A stretch of DNA of 64,000 bases from Vasconcelosia minhoensis LEGE 07310 (GCF_015207255.1 NZ_JADEXG010000019.1:1-64000); one strand, 5' to 3'. Counted from the first letter of the stretch, positions 38,327 through 48,052 are shown. Made by a program: numbers and translations. The notes: generated by a model not told the origin, from the letters alone.

Positions 38327-38438
38327 GTCGCCCAGTCAGATCGCTCAGCCACATTGCTCAGCTAATAATTGGCCGAGTCAATAGTAAACTGACAAATTAA
38401 CCCGTCAGCTTCGTCCAAGTTTCCAGTTTGAGGCATTA

Positions 38439-39368
38439 ATGCTGCAACTGACTCAATCCCCCTCTGCCCGCGTACTGGCGTCTCTCGAAGAGTCGTACGA
38501 GCGCTGCCGGCAAATTACCGCGAAATATTCCAAGACGTTTTACCTCGGGACGCGGTTAATGCCAGAGGCCAAGCGACGCGCAATCTGGGCGATCTACGTC
38601 TGGTGTCGGCGGACGGACGAGCTGATTGACGGGCCACAGAGCGAGTTTACGACGGAAGAAACCCTGGACGACTGGGCCGCTCACCTCGAATCGCTATTTC
38701 AGGGACAGCCGCTGGACGACCTGGATGTGGCCTTAGTCGATACGCTTCAGCGCTTTCCGCTAGATATGCAGCCCTTTTGCGACATGATCGAAGGCCAGCG
38801 GATGGACCTGCATCGGTCGCGCTACGAGACGTTTGAAGAGCTCCAGCTCTACTGCTATCGGGTGGCGGGAACGGTAGGCCTGATGTCTACTGTTGTGATG
38901 GGAATTGACCCAGCGGTGAATACAGCCCCTTGGATGCAGGCTCAGCCGCTGCCCAACCCAGCGGAGGAAGCGATCGCGCTAGGCATTGCTAACCAGCTCA
39001 CTAATATTCTGCGCGACATCGGCGAAGATGCCCAGCGAGGACGGATCTACCTACCGCTAGAAGACCTGGAGCGCTTTAACTACAGTGAGCAAGACCTGTT
39101 TGACAACGTCATTGACGACCGCTGGCGGGCGCTGATGCAGTTTCAAATCCAACGCGCCCACCGGTTTTACGAATCGGCAGAAAGCGGTATCAGCGTCCTC
39201 AGTCCCGATGCTCGCTGGCCTGTATGGTCGGCACTGATCCTCTATCGAAAAATTTTGGATGTGATCGTCGAAAACGACTACGACGTTTTCAATCGGCGAG
39301 CCTTTGTTCCTAAGGTGCGCAAGGCGCTCTGTCTACCCAAGGCGCTGCTGCGAGCCCGCGTTTCGTAG
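38439..39368 (+). CDS. crtB: Phytoene synthase
   Basis: Joins two geranylgeranyl diphosphates into 15-cis-phytoene, the first committed carotenoid step. The 309-residue protein has YSKTFYLGTRLMPEAKRRAI, then the first Asp-rich motif WCRRTDELIDG and the second motif ANQLTNILRDIGEDAQRGRI, with GMRMDL-like text as EGQRMDLHRSRYETFEELQL. All substrate-binding Asp residues are present. It lies directly downstream of crtP and ends about 40 bases before a strong bidirectional terminator. Confidence 0.97.
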   Translation: MLQLTQSPSARVLASLEESYERCRQITAKYSKTFYLGTRLMPEAKRRAIWAIYVWCRRTDELIDGPQSEFTTEETLDDWAAHLESLFQGQPLDDLDVALVDTLQRFPLDMQPFCDMIEGQRMDLHRSRYETFEELQLYCYRVAGTVGLMSTVVMGIDPAVNTAPWMQAQPLPNPAEEAIALGIANQLTNILRDIGEDAQRGRIYLPLEDLERFNYSEQDLFDNVIDDRWRALMQFQIQRAHRFYESAESGISVLSPDARWPVWSALILYRKILDVIVENDYDVFNRRAFVPKVRKALCLPKALLRARVS

Positions 39369-39407
39369 GGGGATTGCTTTGAGTCTGATTAATCTTCGTT
39401 TTCCGAA

Positions 39408-39449
39408 AAGCAAAAAGGGGACTGTCTGTAGAGAGTCCCCTTTTTGCTT
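39408..39449. terminator. Strong bidirectional intrinsic terminator
   Basis: AAGCAAAAAGGGGACT (39408-39423) pairs perfectly over 16 bases with AGTCCCCTTTTTGCTT (39434-39449), with a ten-base loop. GC-rich near the loop and T-rich on the right arm in both directions, it lies between the ends of convergent crtB and rbp and should stop both. Confidence 0.88.
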
Positions 39450-39478
39450 CAAACCCTATCCCAGGCGAGCCGACACAG

Positions 39479-39910
39479 CTAGGAAGCAGTCGTTTGGGTC
39501 GCCAGCATTTCCTTGAGCTTGGCCAGATCCTGCGCCCAGCGCGGATCGGGCTGCGCTGCCGCAGCGCTATCTGCGGGGCTTGACGAGCTGCTGCGCCGAT
39601 CGCTGCCTTTCTTACTGCTGCGCCGACTACCGCCGCGATCGCTACTTTCGCTGCTATCACTGCGGGGCATAGCTTTTTCAACCTTCAGGGCCGAATCTTG
39701 AACCGTATGCCCGTTATATTTTTCAACTAGGGCATCGGCGACTTCTTCGGTTTTGGCAGTGACAAAGCCAAACCCCCGACATTTGCCGGTTTTGCGGTCG
39801 GCAATTAGTTTAATTGAAACCAAATTTTCTGACTCTTCAGCAAAAACGGCTTCAAACTCTTCCCGCTCTAAATCCTTTGGCAAATTACCCACGTACAGAC
39901 GAATTGACAT
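39479..39910 (-). CDS. RRM-type RNA-binding protein (Rbp)
   Basis: A 143-residue protein. Residues 1-82 are one RNA recognition motif with RNP2 LYVGNL and RNP1 KCRGFGFV. The tail is Ser/Arg-rich (SDSSESSDRGGSRRSSKKGS), then Ala-rich, ending QTTAS. Cyanobacterial Rbp proteins bind mRNA, are often cold-induced, and some help place thylakoid-protein mRNAs at the membrane. This one is longer than the 80-100 residues common in the family because of its tail, which resembles the Ser-rich type and not the Gly-rich type. A long upstream region may hold a regulated 5' leader. Confidence 0.9.
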   Translation of the reverse strand: MSIRLYVGNLPKDLEREEFEAVFAEESENLVSIKLIADRKTGKCRGFGFVTAKTEEVADALVEKYNGHTVQDSALKVEKAMPRSDSSESSDRGGSRRSSKKGSDRRSSSSSPADSAAAAQPDPRWAQDLAKLKEMLATQTTAS

Positions 39911-40490
39911 TTAGATACCTCTAACTTTTGTTTCAAAAATGGAGCTTGGACGGCTCATTGACTAAGGGCTGACAGACAACGTTGGGTGCGAAGCTTCTGT
40001 TCAAAGCTGCGGACAATTCTCTATCTGATTTCACCCTAGCTGAGGGCTTTTTTTGAGTACCTGAGTCATTGTTCCAATCGCAAAAGACAGGCTTAAACAA
40101 CTGACAACCCAACTCGAGTGAGCCTTACAGCGCACGTTTGAGGTCGCGACTCAGCCCTCAATCAGTAAGACCGCTGTAAAGCAACCCGCCCAATTAGAAA
40201 CTCTTATGCTGCTTAAATGCTTTTCCAAAGTAAACATTCATACCTTTAATTAAGGTATCACGCCCGCTGACTCCAGACTAGGGCAAAAAGGCAGATCTTT
40301 ATTTATCCTATTTGAGGATGCATGACCCACGGAAAAGTTGCCCAAACCCCCTCTGAGCTATTGGAATTGAGAATCAAATTCCAAAGCGAATCAAACCAAA
40401 GCAGCCAAAGCAATCAACGATATAGCTTCAAGAATCAGCCCGATAAAACCAGCCGGCTGCTCCCGCCACAATGCACAGCGCAACTAGAGG
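39911..40490. other. Long upstream region of rbp
   Basis: About 580 bases without a convincing gene. Its left side is the leader and promoter of rbp. It holds an AT-rich inverted repeat, ATACCTT and AAGGTAT at 40240-40258 around TTAATT-type bases, and a weak hairpin CCCT/AGGG with a following T-run at about 40034-40054. The open frame at 40322 has unlikely composition. Confidence 0.4.
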
Positions 40491-42839
40491 CTAGGCCGAT
40501 CCGCGGACTAAAATCCACAGTCCGCTGCCGCAGGCAGCCGCTAGAATTAGCGCTGACCAAATCGGTGCTTGGGCCGGAATAAATCGGCCTGGCGCGGTCT
40601 GAATTTGACTGACGTCAAGCCAAATCAGACAGCCGCGACGAAACCAACCCCGGACCTGTACTGTCTGGCCCAGATATTCAATCGGCTTGGGCGCGTTCCC
40701 CAGGCTGTTACCGATGCTGCCCCAGGCTGAGAAAAAGTGCAGCTTGAGCAGACCGTGGGCCGTCTGGAGCAGTAGGTCCTGCCCCAGCCAGTTGGCCGCG
40801 CCGGGTCTGCCCAATAGGCGGCCCGAAATGTTAGCAGCTGAGCTATCCAACGGAAGTTGCTGCGGCGCGTTGATCCAGGTCGGTAGAGCGTCATCCGTCG
40901 GCGGCTGGGCCGGCGGCAGGTCTGGGAAAAAGCGGTTAATCCGCAGCAGGATGCCTATACCCAGCCCCAGCAGAAGCGCACTTTTGATCAGGCTCAAGTC
41001 GTGATAGAGCCAATCTAAAAAGGCCCAGCCAATGGCATCGGCAAAGGCTCCCAGGCTCCAGAGTAAGAGCGCCGCACCCAGCCCAATCAGCAATCCAAAG
41101 TAAGGTGCCCCCTGAGCGAGCAGCGTTCTCCACTGCTGGGCTGACAAGGCCCGATGTTTGGGCCGAGCGGGCAGGTCAAGCTCGGGCTCTAGCCGCCAGT
41201 GACGGGCAATCGCCATCAGCAGCTGCAGCCGGTCGCCCAGCGGCGGGTGGCTATTATTCAAACTCAGCCAGCTGCGATAGGGATTCTGGCAGTCCCAAGC
41301 AAATAGGTCGGCCAGTGGTACCTGACCATAGAGGGCCTGGCGGCTGGGGCTGCCGCTAACGGGCAGAAGCAGGTCAAGGCTTTCTACCCAGGGCGGCGTA
41401 TAGCCCTGCCGAGCGACGCCCTGGGCTAAGCCAAAGGAGAGTTTGGCCAAGGCCCGGGTCAGGCCGTTGGGGTTGCCGGTGAGCACGACGGCGGCGCGAT
41501 CGCTTTCGTAGGTACGCCGCCGCGCGACCCAAAGCCCCGATTTCTGTACTAGCCAGAACAGGCCGTAGCTGACGTTGGCCAATACACCTGTGGCCAGCTT
41601 CACCATTCGCGGCTGGCGATTGCTCTGGAGGGCTAGACTCCAATAGAGCTGGTGAAACCCCTGGGCAATCAGGCCGTGCCAGGAGAGCACTGTCCAGTCC
41701 CAGCGTCGCCAGTGGCTGATTTCATAGGCGCAAAGCGCGGCAATTTCGTCTGGCTGAAGCTGGTCCAGCAGCCCTTGGCTGACAACTAGCCGAGCGGTTC
41801 GGGGCAGACTGCCGTAGGAAAAAATCAGCGGCAGGTCGGTGGGCAGGCACTTCAGGCTAGGAAACGGCCAGCGCCGCTGTAGGCACTGCTTCCGCAGCAG
41901 GGCCAGGGCTTCCGCAGAGGAGGCAGAGAGCTGTCTAGGAGCGAGGGGTTTGAGGCCAACCGTAAGACCCAGCAACCGCTCCCACAGCCAGGGCAAAATC
42001 ACCAGCATGGCCACCAATAGCGCTACCAGCGGCCAGGTCAAGTCGCGGCTCAAGGCTGAAATGGGGCCGATGCCAATCGGTAAAATTCGCCCCATCATTC
42101 CTAGATAGCCGTTGACCAGGGCCAGAAAATGGTGCAGCAGCCAGCGTAGCAGCCCGAAGGTCAGCAGCGGCGTCGCCAGCTGGGCGACCCAAAGCCAAAA
42201 TTTGCAGCCCTCGCCCAGCCGCCGCCCTTTTTCTAACCGGCCTGCCGATCGCCAGTGATGAATGTCAGCAGAGACGGCTAGCGGATCGTTATCCAGCCGG
42301 GCAGCATTCTGGTTTAAAGCCTCATAGTGAAATAGCGAAGGCGGGCTGTCGGCGGGCGCCGCTGCGGTTTCGGCGATAGCAGACGGACTGCTGGGGGCAG
42401 AAACCAGCGGCGGGTCGGCTGGACGGATCGCAGCAGGCGGGCTAGCGGCGGGAGATAACGGCACAAAGCCTGACTGGTCTAGGGGAGAGGTCGGCGAGTT
42501 AGCAGGCGGTGGGGTCATCGCCGCGACCGGCAGCGGCTGGAATCCGCTGTCAGGAACCGTAGTCGTCTGCTGCGCTAGCCGCGATCGCATCGCCTTGGCC
42601 CAGCCCTGCAGCGCTGAATTTTTCGACCGCAGCAGCGGCTCGCATAGCGCGATCGCGGCGGCCCAATCTGCCTGCGCCGCCCGCACTTGAATCTGCCCCA
42701 TCCGAGCTTTGACCTGGTAAGACGGCGGCACCTCGGCCTGGGACAGTGTGGTCAAAGCAGTCATGGCCTGCTCATAGGCCCGCTGCTTGAGGGCGCTGAG
42801 CCCGGCCTGTAGCAGCTGTTCTGGATCGGTCTCCGGCAT
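40491..42839 (-). CDS. M48 peptidase-like membrane protein with altered zinc motif
   Basis: A 782-residue protein. Residues 1-75 look like TPR-type helices (LLQAGLSALKQRAYEQAMTA), followed by a Pro/Ala-rich linker to about 170. An M48 (HtpX-like) domain with membrane helices follows, then further helices and a C-terminal beta-rich region (LLGRPGAANWLGQDLLLQ). The M48 site, normally HExxH, reads YEISH in ALCAYEISHWRRWDW, so the first zinc His is Tyr. The second His and the downstream acidic ligand region TYESDRAAVV remain. It may be an inactive pseudo-protease or may bind metal differently. The start was set at ATG 42839 (MPETDPEQ). Confidence 0.8.
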   Translation of the reverse strand: MPETDPEQLLQAGLSALKQRAYEQAMTALTTLSQAEVPPSYQVKARMGQIQVRAAQADWAAAIALCEPLLRSKNSALQGWAKAMRSRLAQQTTTVPDSGFQPLPVAAMTPPPANSPTSPLDQSGFVPLSPAASPPAAIRPADPPLVSAPSSPSAIAETAAAPADSPPSLFHYEALNQNAARLDNDPLAVSADIHHWRSAGRLEKGRRLGEGCKFWLWVAQLATPLLTFGLLRWLLHHFLALVNGYLGMMGRILPIGIGPISALSRDLTWPLVALLVAMLVILPWLWERLLGLTVGLKPLAPRQLSASSAEALALLRKQCLQRRWPFPSLKCLPTDLPLIFSYGSLPRTARLVVSQGLLDQLQPDEIAALCAYEISHWRRWDWTVLSWHGLIAQGFHQLYWSLALQSNRQPRMVKLATGVLANVSYGLFWLVQKSGLWVARRRTYESDRAAVVLTGNPNGLTRALAKLSFGLAQGVARQGYTPPWVESLDLLLPVSGSPSRQALYGQVPLADLFAWDCQNPYRSWLSLNNSHPPLGDRLQLLMAIARHWRLEPELDLPARPKHRALSAQQWRTLLAQGAPYFGLLIGLGAALLLWSLGAFADAIGWAFLDWLYHDLSLIKSALLLGLGIGILLRINRFFPDLPPAQPPTDDALPTWINAPQQLPLDSSAANISGRLLGRPGAANWLGQDLLLQTAHGLLKLHFFSAWGSIGNSLGNAPKPIEYLGQTVQVRGWFRRGCLIWLDVSQIQTAPGRFIPAQAPIWSALILAAACGSGLWILVRGSA

Positions 42840-42968
42840 AGCTCCCCTGCCAAAGGTCCCATTGGCCTTTGGAATGCGCAATCGATGCAGTCAGGGTACG
42901 CAAATTTGCCGAAGATATAACGCTTTCGGTGAAATTAGGCTGAGCGTTATGGCGAAAGCTGGGCGAAA

Positions 42969-44234
42969 TCAGTCTGAAGTATCGGCCAGCAGCGTATCAA
43001 TCCAGTCATAGAGCGCTGCTTCAGTCTCGCCTTCGAGCTGTCGCTGCTTCAGGTCGATCAGGCCGTAGGCCAGGTCGCTGGCTCGCTTTTTGTAGACCGC
43101 ATTGCCAGCCAGCAGGTCGGTGAAGACCTCCTGCTCGATCTCCAGGCGGCTAGCCTCTTCTGAAAGCGGCGAGGCGAAAGCAGCTTCGTCTACGTCGTAC
43201 TTTAGCAAAAAGATTAGGGCCTGGCTGCGGTCTTGCAGGGTCTGGCGCAGCTGGCGAATGTCCAGCTCCAATCGGTCAAAGCCGACGGTACCGGTGATTT
43301 TAAGCTCGACGATGGGCTGCTCAGCAGGAATTAGACGCTGGCTTTGGATGGCGGTTTCTAGGGTTGCGATCGCGCCCGATTCTACCAACTCCATCGGGTC
43401 CTGGCTGCGAGCCACGTACTCCAGGCGCACGATCGGTCGTTGAATATAGTCTGTTTTCAGCTCAGCCTGAATACCTTGTTCGGTCAGCTCCACCAGATAG
43501 GCGCCACGCTGGAACTGGCCTTCCTCCACATTGTTAGCCTCCAGCGAACCGGGATTAAAAATCCAGCCCTCGACCGCGTAGTGCTTGTGGATGTGACCCA
43601 GGGCCAGATAGTCCACACCGACCCGCTGCAGGGGCACCAGATCGCTGTAGCGCAGTGCCCCTGCATAGCGGGCAATCTGCCCTTCTAAGCCGTGATGAAA
43701 CAGCAGCAGCTTGTGCGCTGGTCCCGGCGGCAGTGCCTGGATGGCTTCAGCAATCTGCTCGATCGCTTTGGGCGCAGCGGCCCCATACCAGTTAGAGCCG
43801 AGCACCCGGACGCCGCAGTCTAAGTCAATATAGCCACCCCGCCCAGTTGGCTCATCCCAGGGCGCATAAAACGGCTCGCCTTGAGAAATGTTGCCCGGCT
43901 CCAGCAGCTTCAGCAGCTTCCAGTCAGACAGATAGCGCAGCCAGCTGGTTTTGGTGCCGTAGGGACAGCTGTCGTGGTTGCCCTCGATTGCCAACACCGG
44001 AATCTGGGCCTGCTGGAGCATTTGCAGACAGAGCTGGGCCTGGTTGAGAATCGCGGGCTTAATCGTGCGGTGCTCAAACAGGTCTCCCGCAATCACGACA
44101 AAATCTACCCGTTCGTCGATTGCATAGCGCTGGACGACGTCCCGCAGCGCCATAAAAAAGTCGCGGGTGCGGATGGGGCTGTCGTAGCGGTCAAACCCCA
44201 GGTGAATGTCAGAGATATGTAGGAAACGGGCCAT
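42969..44234 (-). CDS. sbcD: SbcD-type DNA repair exonuclease (metallophosphoesterase)
   Basis: A 421-residue Mre11/SbcD-like phosphoesterase. The metal motifs are FLHISDIHLGFDR at the start, VIAGDLFEHRTIKP near 50, IEGNHDSCPYG near 84, FHHGLEG near 178 and ALGHIHKHYAV near 207. These enzymes process DNA ends and hairpins with the ATPase SbcC/Rad50. No sbcC lies nearby, so its partner is encoded elsewhere or absent. The C-terminal half (about residues 270-421) is the capping and partner-binding region. It ends close to prfA, eight bases away, and is read in the same direction. Confidence 0.88.
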   Translation of the reverse strand: MARFLHISDIHLGFDRYDSPIRTRDFFMALRDVVQRYAIDERVDFVVIAGDLFEHRTIKPAILNQAQLCLQMLQQAQIPVLAIEGNHDSCPYGTKTSWLRYLSDWKLLKLLEPGNISQGEPFYAPWDEPTGRGGYIDLDCGVRVLGSNWYGAAAPKAIEQIAEAIQALPPGPAHKLLLFHHGLEGQIARYAGALRYSDLVPLQRVGVDYLALGHIHKHYAVEGWIFNPGSLEANNVEEGQFQRGAYLVELTEQGIQAELKTDYIQRPIVRLEYVARSQDPMELVESGAIATLETAIQSQRLIPAEQPIVELKITGTVGFDRLELDIRQLRQTLQDRSQALIFLLKYDVDEAAFASPLSEEASRLEIEQEVFTDLLAGNAVYKKRASDLAYGLIDLKQRQLEGETEAALYDWIDTLLADTSD

Positions 44235-44242
44235 GGGCGGGG

Positions 44243-45340
44243 CTATACCGAGGTAGCGGCGGCCAGCTCCTCCAGGCGCTCCTGCTGGTCTTGAGAAATG
44301 CAGGACTGGACAATCGTTTCCAGGTCTCCCTCAAGAATCGGCGCGAGGCTAAAGTTCTGGTTCAGGCGATGGTCGGTAATCCGGTTGTCCTTGTAGTTGT
44401 AGGTGCGAATTTTTTCTGAGCGCGAGCCGGTGCCGACCTGCGATCGCCGCATCGAAGTCACTTCGGCCTGCTGCTCTTGCAGCTTAATTTCATAGAGCTT
44501 GGCCCGCAAAATCTGCATCGCCCGCTCGCGGTTTTGCAGCTGCGATCGCTCCTCCGTACAAAAGACGCGAATCCCGGTCGGCTTGTGGAACAGGTCTACC
44601 GCCGTCTCCACCTTGTTGACGTTCTGGCCGCCCGCCCCGCCGGAGCGAGCCGTACTCATCTCAATATCTTTAGGGTCGATTTCAACTTCGACGTCATCGA
44701 CTTCGGGCATAATCGCCACTGTTGCCGTTGAGGTATGTACCCGACCACTGGCCTCCGTCATCGGCACCCGCTGGACCCGGTGCACCCCCGCCTCAAACTT
44801 CATCTTGCTGTAGACCTGGTCGCCCTGGATTTCGAGGATAGTTTCCTTTACCCCGCCCATGTCGGCAGCGGATTCGCTCACCAGCTTGGGCCGCCAGCCC
44901 TGACCTTCGGCATAGCGGGTATACATCCGCACCAGGTCGCCCGCCCAGATGCCCGCCTCGTCGCCGCCCGTTCCAGCCCGAATTTCGAGCATGACGTTCT
45001 TGTCATCGTTAGGGTCGCGGGGCAGGAGCAGCACCTTCAGCCGCTGCTCCAGGGTGACGCTTTGTTCTTCCAGCGTTTCCACCTCCAGCGCCGCCATTTC
45101 GTGCAGCTCCGGGTCATTCGCCGACTCCTTATAGACCTCCCGAGCGCCGCGCAGCTCTTCCTGCGTGTCTTTCCACTCGTGGTAGGTGGTGACCGTTTCC
45201 TCTAGTGAAGCGCGCAGCTTAGCAATCTCTTGAAACTCGTCCGGGTCGCTGGCCACATCGGGGTCGGCCATCCGCCGGGTGAGTTCGTGGAAGGTCTGCT
45301 CGACGGACTTGAGTTTTTCTAGCAGGTAGGCTTCAGCCAT
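44243..45340 (-). CDS. prfA: Peptide chain release factor 1
   Basis: Reads UAA and UAG stop codons and releases the finished peptide. The 365-residue protein has the catalytic GGQ in [15 protein letters not shown] and the RF1-type region [20 protein letters not shown], where PMT occupies the place of the codon-reading PxT motif. [20 protein letters not shown] is also RF1-like. It closes the minus-strand rpmJ-to-prfA gene run, the usual cyanobacterial place for prfA after rpmE. Confidence 0.96.
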   Translation of the reverse strand: MAEAYLLEKLKSVEQTFHELTRRMADPDVASDPDEFQEIAKLRASLEETVTTYHEWKDTQEELRGAREVYKESANDPELHEMAALEVETLEEQSVTLEQRLKVLLLPRDPNDDKNVMLEIRAGTGGDEAGIWAGDLVRMYTRYAEGQGWRPKLVSESAADMGGVKETILEIQGDQVYSKMKFEAGVHRVQRVPMTEASGRVHTSTATVAIMPEVDDVEVEIDPKDIEMSTARSGGAGGQNVNKVETAVDLFHKPTGIRVFCTEERSQLQNRERAMQILRAKLYEIKLQEQQAEVTSMRRSQVGTGSRSEKIRTYNYKDNRITDHRLNQNFSLAPILEGDLETIVQSCISQDQQERLEELAAATSV

Positions 45341-45385
45341 GGGAAAGCTCCGGTCTAGCGAGCAAAAATCGCTTAGAGATCAAAA

Positions 45386-45415
45386 TATCCGAGTAATCAG
45401 GGGACTACTCGGATA
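45386..45415. terminator. Stem-loop between rpmE and prfA
   Basis: TATCCGAGTA (45386-45395) pairs perfectly with TACTCGGATA (45406-45415) around a ten-base loop. It lies after the rpmE stop on the minus strand and just before prfA. Without a T-run it may attenuate or process the transcript instead of ending it. Confidence 0.45.
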
Positions 45416-45431
45416 GGGAGAAGCGCGTTCG

Positions 45432-45671
45432 CTATTTCTCGTCGCTGCCGGTGGCATTGCTCGTATCGGTCATGCCGTACTTCCGCAGGAAGCGCTCTAC
45501 CCGGCCCTCAGTGTCAATGATTTTCTGAGTACCGGTGTAGAAGGGGTGATTACCCGACCACACGTCAACATGGAGTTCTGGCTTGGTCGAGCCGATCGTC
45601 ATGACCTGCTCGCCATTACAGAACACCTTTGCTTCTGGGTACCATTCGGGATGAATATCAGACTTAGCCAT
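45432..45671 (-). CDS. rpmE: 50S ribosomal protein L31
   Basis: A 79-residue ribosomal protein: IHPEWYPEAKVFCNGEQVMT, DVWSGNHPFYTGTQ and VERFLRKYGM are the L31 pattern. Only one Cys is present, so this is the zinc-free form. The C-terminus has a short acidic tail. It follows rpsI on the same strand by 58 bases, within the conserved rplM-rpsI-rpmE-prfA order. Confidence 0.96.
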   Translation of the reverse strand: MAKSDIHPEWYPEAKVFCNGEQVMTIGSTKPELHVDVWSGNHPFYTGTQKIIDTEGRVERFLRKYGMTDTSNATGSDEK

Positions 45672-45729
45672 GGGTGTTAGATAGGGATATGATCTGTAAG
45701 CAATTTTAGCGTACGCCGATGAAAGCGTT

Positions 45730-46143
45730 TTACCGCTTCGAGAACTGAGGGGCCTTACGGGCTTTCTTCAGGCCGTACTTCTTCCGCTCCTTCTTGCGCG
45801 GATCGCGAGTCAGGTAGCCTTCGATCTTCAGCGGCGCGCGGTTGTCGGGATCGAGCTCGCACAGCGCCCGAGCGACGCCCAGCTTAATCGAGTCAGCCTG
45901 GCCGGTGAGGCCGCCGCCCCGCACGTTCACCAGGATATCGTAGTCGCCTTCTAGCCCCAGGGTCTCCAGCGGCGCTTTGCTGGCGTCGAGGTAAGCCGGG
46001 TTGAACTGGAGATATTCTTCTCCCGCCCTGCCGTTGACAACGAGCTTGCCGCTGCCAGGAACAAGGCGCACCCGCGCTACCGAAGACTTGCGGCGGCCCG
46101 TCCCCCAGTAGACGGCGCGGTTGGACTGATCGGTTGCCTGCAT
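45730..46143 (-). CDS. rpsI: 30S ribosomal protein S9
   Basis: A 137-residue protein with [20 protein letters not shown] near the start and the basic end [17 protein letters not shown], which reaches the decoding centre and contacts P-site tRNA. Its start overlaps the rplM stop by one base, indicating translational coupling with L13, its usual partner. Confidence 0.97.
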   Translation of the reverse strand: MQATDQSNRAVYWGTGRRKSSVARVRLVPGSGKLVVNGRAGEEYLQFNPAYLDASKAPLETLGLEGDYDILVNVRGGGLTGQADSIKLGVARALCELDPDNRAPLKIEGYLTRDPRKKERKKYGLKKARKAPQFSKR

Positions 46144-46598
46144 TAGCGAGTACCTCCAGGAATCGTGTTGATGGTCAGGGTTTCAGGCTGCTGAGCCTGG
46201 TGGGGATGGTCTGGGCCAGCATAGACGTTGAGCTTGGTAAAGAGCTTCCGGCCCAGGGCGTTCTTGGGCAGCATTCCCTTCACGGCCTTTTCAACAATCC
46301 GCTCGGGAATCCGATTCTGAAGCTGCTCGAAGGTCTCTGTCTTCATGCCGCCGGGCCGGCCCGAGTGACGGCGATAGACCTTTTGAAAGCGCTTTTTGCC
46401 GGTTACCACCACCTTATCGGCGTTGATAATCACCACAAAATCGCCCGTATCCATGTGGGGGGCGTAGTTGGGCTTGTTTTTGCCCCGTAGCACCTTGGCA
46501 ACTTCGGTCGCCAGCCGCCCCAGGCGCTGGTCAGCGGCATCTACTACGTACCAGCTGCGTTCGACCTCCAGGGGGGGAGTCAGATAGGTTTTAGTCAT
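46143..46598 (-). CDS. rplM: 50S ribosomal protein L13
   Basis: A 151-residue protein with [19 protein letters not shown] and the [17 protein letters not shown] block typical of L13. The start was set at ATG 46598 (MTKTYLTPP), matching cyanobacterial proteins; an ATG/GTG four codons upstream is also in frame. It is coupled to rpsI downstream and follows truA by 59 bases. Confidence 0.97.
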   Translation of the reverse strand: MTKTYLTPPLEVERSWYVVDAADQRLGRLATEVAKVLRGKNKPNYAPHMDTGDFVVIINADKVVVTGKKRFQKVYRRHSGRPGGMKTETFEQLQNRIPERIVEKAVKGMLPKNALGRKLFTKLNVYAGPDHPHQAQQPETLTINTIPGGTR

Positions 46599-46656
46599 CG
46601 CGGTCACCATAGTCTTGAAATCAGGTTAGAAAAACGGCAGATTGATTGGGGTTGGC

Positions 46657-47541
46657 TCAAACAGCGCTCGCTAGCTCAGCTGAGTCCGGTAAAAAAAACT
46701 GGGGCTGGGTATCGACCCAGACTGCGGGTGGGAACGGAAAGTTGGGATAGCCCACGCGCAGCAGGCACAGGCCCTGAGGTGGGGCGGAATACCGGACCAG
46801 ATCTCGCCGCCGATCTTGCCAAATCTGCGTGAAATCAGCTGGCGACAGCTGCCCATTCCCAACCTGCACCAGCAGTCCCATAATCAGCCGCACCATGCCG
46901 TAGAGAAACCCTTTGGCCTGGAGCTCTACTTGCACAAAAACGCCTCGCCGATCGCAGGCCGCCGCCTGTAGCTCAACCCCAGAGTGAGATCGCCCCGACC
47001 CGGTCCGCTGAAACGCAGCTAGATCATGATAGCCCACCAGCGGCTCAAGTGCCGACTGCATCAGGGCAGCATTCAGGGGATGGTGGTAGTAATGCCAGAC
47101 GTAGGGCTGCACAAATAGGTTGGGGTAGGGCTGGGTATAGAGGGTATAGCGATAGCGTCGCCACAGGGCCGAAAATCGGGCGTGCCAGTCGTCGGCCACC
47201 CGGGCTGCGGCCCGAATCACAATGCCTGCGGGCAGACGATGGTTGAGAATGTCAGCCCAGCGCTCCGCCGGAATCAGGGCCGGAGCGTCAAAGTGGGCTA
47301 CCTGCGCTGCGGCATGGACGCCGCTGTCGGTGCGACCTGCCCCATGTAGCCCGGTCTTCATACCAATGACGTCGCTCAGAACCGCCTCAATCTCAGCCTG
47401 CACCGTCCGCTGGTTCGGCTGCCACTGCCAGCCGTGGAAGGCCGTACCACGATACTGGATCACCAGGGCCACGCGCTGCCGCCGCTGCGCTTTATCAACT
47501 GGCGCAGCGGCTAGGTTTTGCGATAGGGAGCGGTTTGCCAT
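46657..47541 (-). CDS. truA: tRNA pseudouridine synthase A
   Basis: Makes pseudouridine at positions 38-40 of the tRNA anticodon stem. The 294-residue protein has IQYRGTAFHGWQWQPNQRT, the catalytic Asp in GAGRTDSGVHAAAQVAHFD, and GFLYGMVRLIMGLLVQVG near the end. N- and C-terminal tails make it a little longer than average. It lies between rplQ and rplM, its conserved cyanobacterial position. Confidence 0.96.
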   Translation of the reverse strand: MANRSLSQNLAAAPVDKAQRRQRVALVIQYRGTAFHGWQWQPNQRTVQAEIEAVLSDVIGMKTGLHGAGRTDSGVHAAAQVAHFDAPALIPAERWADILNHRLPAGIVIRAAARVADDWHARFSALWRRYRYTLYTQPYPNLFVQPYVWHYYHHPLNAALMQSALEPLVGYHDLAAFQRTGSGRSHSGVELQAAACDRRGVFVQVELQAKGFLYGMVRLIMGLLVQVGNGQLSPADFTQIWQDRRRDLVRYSAPPQGLCLLRVGYPNFPFPPAVWVDTQPQFFLPDSAELASAV

Positions 47542-47578
47542 AGGTCAATAAATTTGAGCGGGCTATCAAAGACTGGCC

Positions 47579-47929
47579 CTAGGTCAGCTCAATAATCGCC
47601 ATGCTGGCATTGTCGCCCCGACGGCTGACTGTCCGCACGATGCGGGTGTAGCCGCCGTTGCGATCGCCATAGCGCTCGGGAGCCTGGTCGAACAGGGCAT
47701 GAACAAGCTGCTTGTCGTAGATATAGCCGATCGCCCGCCGCCGCGCCGACAGCGTCCCCGCTTTGGCCAGGGTGATCATGCGCTCGACCTCGCAGCGAAC
47801 CGCCTTGGCCCGGGTCTGGGTAGTGGTGATCCGGCCATTGCGGATGAGCTCTGTGGTCAGCGATCGCAGCAGGGCGCGACGCTGGTCGGCGGGTTTGCCG
47901 AGCTGGGGAACACGACGACGGTGACGCAT
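47579..47929 (-). CDS. rplQ: 50S ribosomal protein L17
   Basis: A 116-residue protein with the L17 opening [20 protein letters not shown] and [16 protein letters not shown]. It follows rpoA on the same strand, separated by about 120 bases with two hairpins. Confidence 0.97.
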   Translation of the reverse strand: MRHRRRVPQLGKPADQRRALLRSLTTELIRNGRITTTQTRAKAVRCEVERMITLAKAGTLSARRRAIGYIYDKQLVHALFDQAPERYGDRNGGYTRIVRTVSRRGDNASMAIIELT

Positions 47930-47993
47930 GACATTTCCTCTTAATGGACGATGAAACTTGAACAGTGGATAAGGATGGATTTGAAATTAAAAA

Positions 47994-48045
47994 CTCCGGA
48001 GCGATCGCTCCGGAGAGAGGCTTCTGGGCGACATAGCCCAGAAGC
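47994..48045. promoter_or_regulatory. Twin stem-loops between rpoA and rplQ
   Basis: CTCCGGAGCGA and TCGCTCCGGAG form a perfect 22-base palindrome at 47994-48015 centred on the HIP1 octamer GCGATCGC. A second hairpin follows, GCTTCTGGGC (48020-48029) with GCCCAGAAGC (48036-48045). They lie right after the rpoA stop on the minus strand. They could adjust the level of L17 relative to RpoA or protect the rpoA 3' end. Confidence 0.5.
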
Positions 48046-48052
48046 GCTAAGG

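Noticed and set aside
40322-40582. Open frame of 86 codons before the M48-like gene
   Set aside because: Composition is unlike real proteins, it overlaps the end of the M48-like gene on the other strand, and it has no ribosome site.
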